Assembly (NCBI GenBank): GCA_004794785.1
Contig: SJOL01008888.1
Coordinates: 234,815 to 298,814, forward strand
Direction: 5' to 3'
From: Opisthorchis felineus
Taxonomy: Eukaryota > Platyhelminthes > Trematoda > Opisthorchiida > Opisthorchiidae
DNA: 64,000 bases
Part shown: positions 11,656 through 22,789 of the stretch, one piece after another
Position numbering within the stretch: position 1 is the first letter of the stretch
Layout of the letters: every line of letters begins with the position of its first letter
Translations under genes and position numbers: made by a program
Notes under the pieces: generated by a model
Told to the model about the DNA's origin: nothing
The model's input: only the letters and a program-made list of their open reading frames with translations
Database searches by the model: none

Positions 11656-13090
11656 TATATCTAGTTACTGTTGCCGCTCCAGTGCCTTGGTGCCGTAAAA
11701 ACACTCGCCAACAAACAACACAACAGGTTTATTGCAAACAAGCGAGTGCATATGTCACAACAGCCTTGCGCTATTTAAAGGGCAGTTTCTGACATTGATC
11801 CAGGCTGTCTGATCGACGTTTGGCGAACACCGCTCAACATCGACCGTGCTTCTATGAAATGCCTGAACACTTATCATTGTCGGTCGTGCCTCCGTGGCGT
11901 GCCTGGACACTCATCGGCTTTTAGTGAACTGGTTGAATGCTTGACTGGCCTGGATGCTTGCCGGCTTTCCTATTGAGATTTTGGTGGAGGTTTAGGGTCT
12001 CAGTAGGTTCCGCGGGTTCTGGGGTTACCTTCAGGAATCTGACCTCTCTGACAATTTTGCCATATTCAATTATCTTTCTGGGCGCACGCCACGTTTACAG
12101 ATTTCTTATTCTCCCTCAGACCTCTTCGTGGGACTCCTCTAACTTTACTCTGTGTTCGATAAAACAGAAAATTACGTATAGTGGATTCTGGAGTGACAGT
12201 ATGATGCGAGAATTCCAATTCACAACATGTTTCACCCTTTCCATCAGTCACTTATCAGAGCCTGCAACGATAACTTGCTGCAGAACGCAGTATTTACCTG
12301 ATCGATGCCGTGTTTTACTTGTCACCTTTTTTAACTACAAGCCCCCCGGCTAGTTAATAATCGAGCCCTCTCTGAACACAATTGAAGGTTGGGGCAATTA
12401 TCATTCACCAGCATTGACATTTTAGCATTTTACACAAAACTAAAAAGCATTGCTCTTGTGTGTCACTCACACCATACAAAGTTGACAGCTGCCAAAGCAA
12501 TAGGTCTTCATCGAGCCTCATTTAACAGTTCACCTGTGTTTGCAGTGATAGGTCAACGCAACCTAACGACCGTCACACACCTCCAGTGCCATCGACAGCG
12601 GATGACGTAATGGAAACAGGTCACTTGGGTCAGAAAAGGCACTCATTCTTGTTCACGTTTTACACAATCCGAATATGCGAGCCCGAGAGTCCGTTAGGCC
12701 ATTCTGTCCCAAACCAAATGACCGGCTCTGTCTGTATGGGGAAGACTGGAAGTTGTCGTCTATTCTACGGATTCTCTTACTCCCCAACCCGTCCGTTGAC
12801 CAGGATAGTGAAATACTAGCACCTGATGTGATATGTCTTCTTGCTGTTCCAAGGACCGAGCGTAAAGGAACTGAGAATTTCGAATTCCTGTGCTCCATAC
12901 TTCAAGTCAAGTGACTTCCTAGTGCTGGGGTTATTGGTGTGACTTGGGAACTGAGGTATCTAGCGGTAGAATGCTGCAATTACCATGTGATGAGTTCCAG
13001 TCAGACCGAAACCTGTATTGCATTGTTCCTATGGGATGCGTTCGTTGGACGTTGATCAGATGGCCGTTGTTCTGTTCGTCCAGGTTCGTA
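11656..13090. other. Unassigned intergenic
   Basis: A 138-codon open frame at 11937-12353 on the plus strand begins with TTG and has no recognised domain or clear splice sites. I see nothing else in this interval. Confidence 0.35.
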
Positions 13091-13094
13091 ATTA

Positions 13095-13141
13095 GCTTGC
13101 AAACGTTTCGTCCGCAGTCGAGGAGACACCGTCAGTGCGTA
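13095..13141 (-). ncRNA. PLE hammerhead remnant
   Basis: The minus strand reads GCACTGACGGTGTCTCC, loop TCGACT, GCGGAC, GAAACG, TTTGC. It has GAAA, the ACGT stem III and a GTT cleavage triplet. Position 9 of the core is G instead of A. GCA/TGC can form the start of stem I. No PLE coding sequence is visible nearby. Confidence 0.6.
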
Positions 13142-13954
13142 GTCACTGTTCACGCGTACATACTCATTGGATAGTTCCTGACTCACACCAACAAATATTC
13201 AAACCTCACCGTATGGAACATCTGGCGAAAGGTCAGCCTTAACGGCTTCCTCAGGCTACATGGCAGCTGGAAACTATCATGGCGCCACCACGATAATGCC
13301 ATGATTATTCTTTAAAATGAAAACTACTCACTCTTCGTGAACAGTTATTCATTTTATTGAATTCCTTGGTTCCGAAATCGCCCAGGCAATATCGTACCGA
13401 TTCAGTAAATCCGCGTTCTTAAATAAGCTGAGGGCCGACGCTGTGAAATCGCACACATGTCGCCTGTTGGGACGAAATATTTCACATCAATCCGAACCTG
13501 ATGAAACAGTCGACCCATAGGGTCTAGGTACCCGAATCTGTTTTTTTTTCGCCTATGATGTGCGAGACGATGTTTCAAAATTTTTACGCATCCTAATTTA
13601 TATATGCACGCGATCCCTGTCGAATTCCGATGATTTAATTTATTCTGAGTTTTTGAAACAGTGGCCACCCCTGCTTCAGGGACCGATGGGGTGGGCGAAC
13701 TGAGATCAGACAACTAACACTTTGGTTACTAGAGTGAGGCGGTTGCCCTGTGGATCATGATTACGCAGACCTGTTTGTGCAGCTGTTGAATTTTAATTAG
13801 ATGACAGACTTTTTCCAGCCAGCTGTTGACCTGTTCAGACAAGCATCCTCCGACTACTTGTGACAATGGGCCATTGAATAACAAACAATCTAGATGTTCC
13901 AGTTGAACTACGAATAAATGTTGCCCAAAGTTGTCTAGACCTACCACATTACTC

Positions 13955-14055
13955 ATACGGTTTTTCGAAAGGTGTTCGATACCCCACGAATGGTTTCCCT
14001 CATTTTGGGGCCCATCAGGTAGGCGAGGTCCCCGAGTTTCCCTGAACCTCGTCTT
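13955..14055 (-). mobile_element. Hammerhead repeat copy, decayed
   Basis: The antisense strand carries GGGAAACTCGGGGACC, then CCTACCTGATGGG, then GAAACCATTCGTGGGG. The order matches the family, but the core has a change at position 9 and the stem III palindrome is broken. The remnant is short and I see no body sequence around it. Confidence 0.6.
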
Positions 14056-14059
14056 CTCC

Positions 14060-15010
14060 ATGCATCCAAATCGGACGAAATTCGACAAGTAGTCTCACTT
14101 GCACACTATATCTTCCAGATTTGTTTCCAAGATTTCGTTTTTAGCGTCATATCCAGGAATCGGTCCCTTCATTCTTAGGAAAGCTGAGTGTGCAATATTT
14201 GTCAGCGTATAGTGAACTGTAATCCGTAGTTTTGTTGCTGAACAAATCAGTAGTCTCCATACTAAGATCCGTCGAAAGTGAGGTCGGTGGCAGCTATGAC
14301 CATTGTGTGGGTATCTTGTGTGAGTTACTTTAGAAATTTAGACTCAGGAAGGATCTTCCAACGGCCAACCAACTTCTCTATGGCCAAAAACCTCCGTAAC
14401 ATAACAGACCAGAGTAGGAGACGTATGAATCGAGTTTTCACTCCAGGTAGCCGCATTACAGTCAAATATGAACACGAGGCATATGAAGGGCCCTAATTTG
14501 GTCATTCCAACCTGAAGAAGAAATGCAAACAAAACATCATCTCCTAGTCCCGCTGGAACGTTTCCCGAGTTCTAAACTTCTCTTTTAAGATAGCCATTTA
14601 TTAGCAGCAGTCATCTTGGAGTACACGTCACCACACTCAGGACATTTCCCGAAGAATGCAATCATTACTAATTTTCCTACGTAAGTATTGTGAGATAGCC
14701 CGAGATATCAAAGATATTTCCCTCCAAGATTCATTGTTGCACCTGGTGATAAGTTCTCCCCTTGTAGGAAAAGCCTGCGGGTGTTCCCTTTAGAAAGACC
14801 AGATAAGAACAGTTGTTTCAGGGTTCTACTGGGATTCAGTAGATATTTATAACTGGTCACCTCTGAAATCGATAGTTCACAAACATCACAACTGCTCTTC
14901 ATACCACGAAATCATCCTCGGAAGAAGAAAACATTAAGATTTTTGAAATCCCTACGGATTAAGTACCCTGCTTGCCATATTTTTTATATACTATAGAAGT
15001 GGTCATTGGT
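14060..15010. other. Unassigned; possible single exon
   Basis: The best coding signal here is one open segment at 14590-14680 between a pyrimidine-rich acceptor (CTTCTCTTTTAAG) and a GTAAGT donor. It cannot be joined to other exons with confidence. Confidence 0.3.
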
Positions 15011-15014
15011 TTGT

Positions 15015-15070
15015 TCATTAAGCTGGGCAAACGTTTCAGCACCAATCGAGGGGACATCATCAGTGCGTTG
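15015..15070 (-). ncRNA. PLE 3' hammerhead ribozyme
   Basis: The minus-strand order is GCA, CTGATGA, an extra T, stem II (GTCCCC with GGTGCT), GAAA, ACGT, cleavage triplet GTT, then TGC. All core bases except the extra residue after position 9 match the hammerhead consensus. Stem III is only A-U and C-G with no loop, so folding probably needs a dimer. Stem I starts with three pairs (GCA/TGC). It lies directly downstream of the antisense PLE nuclease, where PLE terminal repeats carry hammerheads. A self-complementary CGCAC-AGTG-GTGCG hairpin adjoins it and recurs in the 50.6 kb copy. Confidence 0.75.
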
Positions 15071-15922
15071 TTATGGCGCACAGTGGTGCGTAGCGATGGG
15101 TTGGTGGATGTGCATTGAGTAGTGTTGCGTGTGTGTTAATATTTGTGCTGCTAGCCGGGGCTGACCTTCGATCACGATTAGTTGTTCGGTCGGACGGTTC
15201 CATTGGTTGCTCTGTTATCCTGTGTCCTGATTGATCGATGACCACGTGACCTTCGAGCTTTGCCTCCCATGCCCTCGTACTGTGGTCGATGCTGGAGTGA
15301 ACTCTTTTCTTGACACCTCCGAGTTCCGGCTTGTGACCTTTATTGATCTGACTCCAAGGAGTTCCTTGTTTCTTGATTTGTGAATCCAATATTCGGTTCT
15401 CCTTGAGTATTCCGGTTGAGATGTTGGTCCCTTGTACGTAGTGGTGCGCAAATTGGATCCGGTTCAATGCATCGGTTGATCAAATCTGCCGTGGAGTGCC
15501 ATGCTTCCATAAATTATCTTCCGTGTCTCGTGCCTCCATGTGCCAAAATTTTCGTGTTTTCCAGATTGAATTTGTGGCCTGCTTGGTCTTTGCGTATGGA
15601 TATCAAGGATAAGGGGTCGTGTCTCCTGACGGCCGCGTTGTGTTCCTTTATTCGTGTGCATAACTTCCTCCCGGTTTTTACCAAAGTAGAATTTGTTGCA
15701 GTTGTTGCAGTTGACTTGGCATATCACATTGTTGTTCTTGGTTTTGTATCGGTTGTCTTTCGATCTTGAGATTAGTTTCCTTAGAGTGGCATTCGTTTGT
15801 GGGCTATGAGGATTCCTTTTTGAGCTAATAATCTGGTTACGAGTTCCGGTATATTCCTGACGTAAGGCAGAATTACCCGTCTGGTGGCTTGTTCTTGCTG
15901 TTTCTACCTGAGCTACCAACAT
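15060..15922 (-). pseudogene. Penelope-like element fragment: GIY-YIG endonuclease and 3' tail
   Basis: Read on the minus strand, the upper open frame carries NVICQVNCNNCNKFYFGK, which fits the PLE GIY-YIG entry (V.Y.V.C..C.K.Y.GETGR). The usual continuation follows, but in shifted frames. The lower open frame (15060-15467) corresponds almost codon for codon to one at 50194-50556 elsewhere in this window; both start with an IQF.HHYVQ or IQF.YHYVQ segment and share HVVIDQSGHRIT. The copies are therefore related and this tail is part of the element. The RT is missing. The hammerhead terminal repeat follows at the 3' side. Frameshifts make the protein non-functional. Confidence 0.75.
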
Positions 15923-16174
15923 GTTCCTCTATAGCATATCATAGAAATGGCTGCGGGTTTTCCTGAGAGGTTGTTCGCACAACCTGCAAATACGCAAGAA
16001 TATTCGAAATTAGACCACCAATTTTTCCCGTGTCCAAGTCTGCCACAAAAAAATCTACTTGGTTTAAACTTGTACTGCGAAGCCCACTGTTGGTACTGTG
16101 TGAATAACTGGTCATTTTCAACCAAGATTTCGATGTCAGAAAGCCAAGAAGCACCCTATGGTCGTTCACTCCTG

Positions 16175-16290
16175 ACGAAATTTCAGGGAGTCTGGAACCC
16201 GTGACCGCCCGGCTAGTAGTTGAGCACTTAACCGTTTTGTCACGAACGGCTAATCGGCAGTGTGATTTGAATTGAACGCGGAGCTAATGC
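16175..16290 (-). mobile_element. tRNA-derived SINE fragment (family 1)
   Basis: The minus strand has an A-box-like segment (GTTAAGTGCTCAAC) and a B-box-like GGTTCCAGACTC at normal tRNA spacing. The copy shares CCCGGCTAGTAGTT with other family members when read on the plus strand. It is diverged and no longer a functional tRNA. Confidence 0.6.
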
Positions 16291-16599
16291 GTCTAAAACA
16301 CTGAGCTCCTGGTACTCTAAGTAGGCTGATCAAAATATAGCTTGAAGATGCCATTCTAAAATACGTCCTTAATCTCGGATTGTCAGCTGAACGCCACAAT
16401 TTGGAGGGATTTTTGCGCTTCTGGATGTGGTCGAATTTTTGTGTAGGTTGAGAGGAACATGCGACTGATGCATCGGCAAACAATGAGAGCAATAATTCAC
16501 AAGTTACGTGGACCGTCTATCTGAGAAATCGTCACTCAGCGAGGCAGTCAACACGTTACCGCGTGATGTGAATTTCGTGACCGACGAATGAGTAGACCT

Positions 16600-16745
16600 A
16601 TATCCTATCTAAGTGCAGGCTCGTCACTGATTATTGACCATTCTTGGCCGAACGGTTTACTATTCTAATACCAACCGGCGAGTTTCGAGATAGAATCTTC
16701 CCGTAGCTGATGATTCCCAACAAGGACGAATCCACCGTACGCAGG
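16600..16745 (+). mobile_element. tRNA-derived SINE copy (family 1)
   Basis: The A box TGGCCGAACGG matches the Pol III consensus closely. A B-box-like GAGTTTCGAGATAG follows. The family tail CTGATGATTCCCAACAAGG is present. The CTGATGA in this tail is not a hammerhead: no GAAA box or paired stems follow. Confidence 0.65.
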
Positions 16746-18705
16746 TGCGACTTGCTAGTACAGCTGGGCGAAAATAAAAGCACGCATTAATAAGGCGCGA
16801 AATTTTCGAAAAAAACTATTTTTATCAATCTGTTTATATCATGCTCACTGTCTTTCTAAAAGGTCGCCCCACTGGATAGGAGTGTTTTTCTTTTGGCTAC
16901 GGGCTTCCCGTTTTCCACGAATACAACACGATTGATGATGCCACTAGCCTGAAGCTGGACAGGATGGAAGGTCGTTCATTCTTCTCTCACCGTGTTCATT
17001 TCATATGGTCACGTGTTTACTGGTTCCTCAGTTGACCACTTCTTAGATGGAGGTTTCCCGCGTCGTCTTAATAAAGCTTCCCCTAAGCTACATAACGTTT
17101 GTTTGTATGGTTACCTGTGTGAGGGGTCAGATTTGTTCATTTACAAAAAACGACTAACCAATGACTAGGCTTACTTGGGACACTCAGCGAGTGCCCTTCG
17201 TTCAGGGGGACCATAGATTCAGTGCTTACACTTTCGCAAAATACAAAATCTAGTTAGTTTGATTTCGAGCCTTTGTGGGAGCAAAACACTGTTGGTAGAA
17301 TCTACCCTTCTTTTTGTGTATACTAACTGGAACCTTGTCGAAAAAAAAGACTGATGATCAGTTTTGTCCAGTGGCACTTGTACTTTGTTGTCGAATCTGT
17401 TCCGAAAACTCGATGTTGTTCCAGCCATACACATTCCTTTTTTTCTGCTAGGCACAGAAGACGTAGCGAAAACATCGTGCAATACTCGTCGGTTTGTTTT
17501 TATTTTTCAAAGTGACCCAACCGTCTGGCTAATCCGTTGTATGAAACTCTCCAGGATATATGAATAAATTACTATGAACAAGGGTCACTGTCTGATCTGT
17601 GAATCGCTGAGTCTTGAAACACCTCATGTCCAAGCGCTCCCGCAAAGTGGAATCCGATGCAGTCTCTAGAAGGAGGTATAAAAATTCGGAAGCAGGATCT
17701 TGTATATAAATTGCTTCAGTAAAACATCCGTTGTTCTAAACACGTTTCGTCAATATCCACTAACGACCGTGTCTGTTGATAAAATGACCCCAGTATCAGT
17801 TGATGACGTCGAAACTCTGAGTGGCAAGAAATATTCCTTCGAAGTCTGATTTCATTTTATAGTCAGCGGCTGCTAGGAAGAATTGGAACTTTGCGGAGTC
17901 AAAGGTTCACACCGTAAACTTGAGGTTTATTGATTACCATAAAATCAAGTTAATCCATGTCAGTCTGAAGTGACGTAATTCGAATTCGTAGTTTCCTCTC
18001 TCCTGGGAAATCCCCATCTAGACGGAATGATGTACAGTCACGAACATCCCCAAGGTGTGTTGGGTCTTTGGGACAAGCTGCGCACAAATTTAATCTCCAA
18101 AAGACCCTTCTTTTTACCCTTTTTTGAAGTTGACTTGTATTCTTCTCCTGAATTAACAATCCGGCGAGAGACAGGCAATGAAACCTTTCAGTCTCTTGAG
18201 GTTGGTTTTGTAGGAGACTACTTGTGTCAAGCTGTCATATGCGGCAATAGTGGAAGACGTTTGGCTACCTAGTTTATCTGTCAGGTGTTTAACGTTCCTT
18301 AGATGATTTCGCTTCGTCTAGTAAAAATATATTGAACACAGTGTGTTTTTCAACCCATGCACGACCTGTAGGTTCGGGTTATAAATTCACTGGTACGCTA
18401 TTTACAAACCCAGACTCATGTTTAGTTTTACTGAAGACAGCTTTTAGAAGCCGATGTTTGGAGCAAAAGCACTCTGTACAAATTTATCAGCTTGACGCTG
18501 AGGTTGAAAAACACAGGCTTCCTGGAAAAAACATATAAGTTAAGTTTGTGGGATCCCATTGTGTATTGCTGAACGAATCTTAGAATCTAAAATTCCAGTG
18601 ATATCTCAGCATGACTCGTGCTGTCGACAAAGATGTCGACGTCAGTAATTCCTATTTGATATATTGCAACGATTAGGTGAATAAGATGTGTGAATTTTCC
18701 CGGAT
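16746..18705. other. Unassigned intergenic
   Basis: Open frames near 17219-17482 (minus) and 18027-18272 (plus) have no recognised domain. I see no repeat I can place. Confidence 0.35.
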
Positions 18706-18709
18706 ATAA

Positions 18710-19195
18710 CTACCTATAAGGTTGCTCAAAACTCTTTGAATGCCCCTGACCGGTTTCGCCCTTCTGGGGGTAGGCACAGCCTCCGAGTTTCCGTCACGCT
18801 TATGTTCTGCTTGAACCCAAATTGCATCGAATTCGCGAAATAAGCACGTTTGTACACCAGTTTGGACGTCCTGGGAGAGTCGACCGAATCGCAGCCGAAT
18901 CTCTAGGATATCTTACTTCTCAGCTGATCGTGCTGTACAAAGACGGCATCTTGTTTCAGTTGGCGCGGTAGTCCAGAGTTCACGGTATAATTCCTTGAAT
19001 GGAGCTACTCACAAGGTTGGTGAAATCTATTTGACAGGCCACGATCACTTTTCGGAAAATATACTACCACGTCGTGCCAGCTGCAGCTTGAGGTGACTTT
19101 TGTGCAGCACATTCCATTGGAGCAGAACACCATGAAGGAGGGATTCGACCGGGATTCGGTTGAGTTTCCCGTGAAGGCCAAAGGGTTGTGCCAAT
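18710..19195. mobile_element. Hammerhead repeat cluster, decayed
   Basis: The left piece is antisense: AAGGTTGCTCAAAACTC, then GACCGGTTTCGCCC, then CCGAGTTTCCGTCA. The CTGATGAG box is deleted between stem II and stem I. A second short antisense piece (ACTCACAAGGTTGGTGAAA) near 18998 is followed by sense body (CGTGCCAGCTGCAGC, then GAGTTTCCCGTGAAGGCC). No functional ribozyme remains. Confidence 0.6.
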
Positions 19196-19664
19196 GAACG
19201 TGTTAAGCAAAGAGCTGTGAATGTTTGCTTCGATCATTTATTACAACAGAGTTGTCTACTGGAGTAACGGTAAGGAGTTTAGTACGGTGTAACCATGCAA
19301 CCGTAGCCGATTTGTTAATCGGACATCTTTCAATCGCCTGCACGTTTGACACAGCCGTGGGTTATACGTAGTTACCGTTTGGCTTTTCAAAATCCTGAAT
19401 AGGCCGGGAAGTGTTGTCACGAGATTATTCACGTGACTGGTTAGTCGGAAAATTCCAATTAACTTCAGTATGCGGGTTTAATTAGTCGGTATGATTTAAA
19501 CTTCACGTCCGGCTAATTATGACAGTCAAAAGGACAGAAAACTATTTTTTAAAAACTTGAAAAGCATGGGATGGATGCAAATATTGTTAAATTCGAGCAG
19601 TCAGGATTTTGGCTGCTTAGGTGACAGCTTGTCCCTATAACTGGCAACATATTTACATATATTG

Positions 19665-19760
19665 GCATTTCCTCTGGAGGTTGGTGAGATGCGCACTCTT
19701 GGTGATTCTCATCAAGAAAGAAACAGCCGTACAGTGCTTGTCGGCTTTTCAGCAAAGAGC
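19665..19760 (+). mobile_element. SINE family 1 tail fragment
   Basis: GTGATTCTCATCAAGAAAG, then an AACAGCCGTACAGTGCTT segment and CGGCTTTTCAGC match the tail shared by the copies near 24.6, 44.5 and 52.7 kb. The tRNA head is missing. Confidence 0.5.
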
Positions 19761-19849
19761 AACCTCAACTGTACGCTGAGATCTCTAAGAAACCGAAACA
19801 ATCTCTTCATAATACCATCAGACGAGAATTAACTAGGTAACTCTACCGG

Positions 19850-20250
19850 GATTAGCGAAATACACTCATTTGCATACCAATTTGTTTTTGACGACAGACT
19901 CACCTGGAACCCAGCTGAATCTCTCGTTTACGTTTTTATTAGGCAACTGAATCTGCTAAACCGTCTCATGTTTCAGTTGGTTCGATACCCGAGATATCGC
20001 GACATATGTATAGACGTAATACACTACTCATAAGGTTTCTTAAAAACACTATAAACGAGTGATTCAGCTGAGTTCCAGGTAAGTCTCCGTTCAAAACCAA
20101 ATTGGTTCGAAAATGAGTGTATTTTGCCAACTTCGTGCAATTCGGGTCCAAGTAGTACATAAGGCTGACGGATGAGTCCCAAGAAGGGCGAAACCGGTCG
20201 TGGGCTGTTGAAGGATTTTCAGCAACCTTATAAGTGGTGTACTACGTCTA
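19850..20250. mobile_element. Hammerhead repeat, antisense-then-sense copy
   Basis: From the left to about 20040 the antisense strand of nearly the whole body is present, ending with ACACTACTCATAAGGTTTC. At about 20045 it flips to sense (AACGAGTGATTCAGCTGAG), continues through GTGCAATTCGGGTCC and reaches the hammerhead. The two halves overlap in content, so this is not a simple inversion of one unit. Confidence 0.75.
20165..20240 (+). ncRNA. Hammerhead ribozyme, 5' stem I deleted
   Basis: GACGGATGAG fuses the upstream arm directly to the core, removing the GCCTAC strand of stem I and changing the core box. Stem II (GTCCC/GGGC), GAAA, ACCGGT, the GTC triplet and GTGGGCTG downstream are intact. 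It is unlikely to cut. Confidence 0.6.
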
Positions 20251-21190
20251 CCGGGATTGTTTTGCCAATGATTATTGCTTCAGTTAGTGTCAGTCCCGAC
20301 AAAGAATGGCAACACTGGACTTGAGAACCACTCTTAATGGCAAGTAATATTATTTATTAGCTGTTGCTTTTTATGTGGAAGCTCCCACAGAAAGCTCCCA
20401 CTGTCAGATGCAGCCGCTGAGCGACCTTTCACCTGACCGGAACATGAGCCTTTTCAAATGGAACAACCTCGTGGGCTGTAAAGCTACCTACCTAGGAAGA
20501 TTCTACACACCTAGTTTAGGAATCAGATTACAACTAGTTGACGAATCAATACCATTTCCGTGTTGCATTTCCAATGAACGCTTGCTTACGTGAGCATTTC
20601 AATACACCAATTTGTAGATGGACGTTGTGATGGTCTTCTGTCAAAACGGAAAGACGCGTGTTCATTAGCGTGAACTTTTTCCTTGATGATTTAACCTTGA
20701 AACGACACAGCGCCCAGAACGCGACGGTCACATTCTCTAATTTGTTCTCTAGAATCAGGAGAAAGCTTGAAGTTGTTTTGTTTCAAACAAAAAGAACCAG
20801 TGTACACCACACAAGGCGAGACTGCAACCGAGACCCCGAAGCCTACTGATTACAAGATAAAAAACCACACCTTCGTGGACCTGGAGAAGTACGGAGATTT
20901 TTGAGCTATGGTGGATTAGCAGGTCACACAGTCTAGTGTTGCACCGAATATGATGAACCATGGTAAGATTACTCTTGTTTCTACCTAATCTGGAAATTAT
21001 TTGTTCAAGTTTGATTCCAGTGACAATGCTGATTAGCTGACATTCATCTGTATGACTACATCCTAGGTCAGACAAAGCATGTATTTTACTGGTTCCGTAC
21101 AAAGCTCTTCAGATTTCTGCTGGATATGTGTAGACGGAAAAGTTTGTTTCAATTTTCTGAAAGGTATGGAACGTAATCGGTAGAGTCTGT
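20251..21190. other. Unassigned intergenic
   Basis: Nothing recognised; short open frames only. Confidence 0.35.
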
Positions 21191-21192
21191 TG

Positions 21193-21240
21193 CTGTGTAA
21201 CGTTTCACTTTCTACGCTAAAGCTTCGTCAGGCCAAGTGA
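21193..21240 (-). ncRNA. PLE-type hammerhead, second subclass
   Basis: The minus strand reads CTGACGA, A, a bulged G, CTTT, loop, AAAG, T, then GAAACGTT. The core boxes and the ACGT palindromic stem III with a GTT triplet are present. I do not find convincing stem I pairing next to the core, so activity is doubtful. The CTGANGAAGCTT start is shared with the degenerate copy near 705. Confidence 0.5.
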
Positions 21241-21994
21241 CCAGGCTACGAGATTTCAGTCGGCAAGAGAACCAATCAGTTAAATGACAAATCGGTACTG
21301 GATGTCAGCAGGAGAATTTTTTGTTAGGGTCCAGCGTCAGTAGGACAACGGACAGCGTTGATGGGGTCATCTTCAATAAATATCTTTATGTGCCTCTGTG
21401 ACCTTTCTTCTGAGTTGTTCGTCAACTCGCCAAACATCTTGGTTTCTTTCGCGCCAAAATCTACGCATGATGTTTGGTTCCAGCGTCCTTTTAATGTCGC
21501 TCCCCCATTCCTAGTCGTCTAAAACAGCTCATGGCTCCATATAGTAGTGGACTGATGATAGCCACCAAAGCGGACCCCCTGCCCTTATATATATGAAACT
21601 TATATGACTTATATGACACTAATATGACAGTTTTTTTCCTTCAAAACGTCAGGACTGGAAATACAGTGGTTCGCTCCACGCGTCCGAAACGATTACATAA
21701 ACGGAAAAAACATCGGCATGAATGTAGAAAGCATCTGTGTGTGAGTACTTGCCAGGCATACATAAGATTCATCAAACGATGAGTAGAGAGTGAGAGTTTA
21801 CATCTATTTCGATCGCTCCCTCAAACGTTCTCAACCTACAGCGCGCTGTAGATTGCCAAGAAAAGCCGCGTTTCTCCAATAAATAATCTGATCGATTGTT
21901 TTCTCAATTTTGTGTGGTGGCAGTGTTGCGGAATAAAGGTAGTTTGGGTGCGGTGCTTGAATGAATCAAGACTCAACAATCAAGGAAACACCAG
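21241..21994. other. Unassigned intergenic
   Basis: Nothing recognised except a short TATATGA repetition near 21585-21630. Confidence 0.3.
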
Positions 21995-22035
21995 CCCGGA
22001 CGACATCACCTTGATTGGTGTCACATATTTTAACC
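21995..22035 (+). ncRNA. Degenerate PLE hammerhead
   Basis: CGGACGA, one extra base, ATCACC, loop TTGATT and GGTGTC align with the 15 kb PLE hammerhead, including the extra base after position 9. The GAAA box is lost (CACA). Confidence 0.35.
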
Positions 22036-22412
22036 TGGTTAGAATTAATCCCTCTTCTTACCAAATATGACCTAAAACACGTATCCATTTTTATGAATCG
22101 CGTTTAGAAAATTTCCTTGTCTTCATTCGCATTTGTTCTTTCATTCACAACGAGTTTTCTCAAAATACTCTTCCTTAAGATCCATCTTGTGCAGTGTCTT
22201 GCATTCTGACTATGAATACGCATACCCTTATTTAGCGCACTCAGTTGCCCCGTCTTTATCTGAGTACTTCAATAACCTTCACACTGGTGAAACTCCAGTT
22301 CGCAGGGCATTTTCAATTCACTCCTTTTTGTGCCCTTATTTTTATGGATGGCTGATGACAAGAGAATGCTGTCATTAGGTCCTGCCTGTGCTTCTATTTC
22401 TTTTATCTGCAC

Positions 22413-22786
<374 letters not shown>

Positions 22787-22789
22787 CAA

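Noticed and set aside
11937..12353. 138-codon open frame (plus strand)
   Set aside because: Among the longest frames here but starts with TTG and shows no domain or splice sites; this length is expected by chance.
14590..14680. Open 91-bp segment between CTTCTCTTTTAAG and GTAAGT (plus strand)
   Set aside because: Splice signals are strong and the frame is open, but a handful of such segments is expected by chance in 64 kb, and I could not join it to neighbouring exons.
16695..16735. CTGATGATTCCCAACAAGG in a SINE tail as hammerhead core
   Set aside because: No GAAA box, no stem II pairing; the motif belongs to the SINE family tail.
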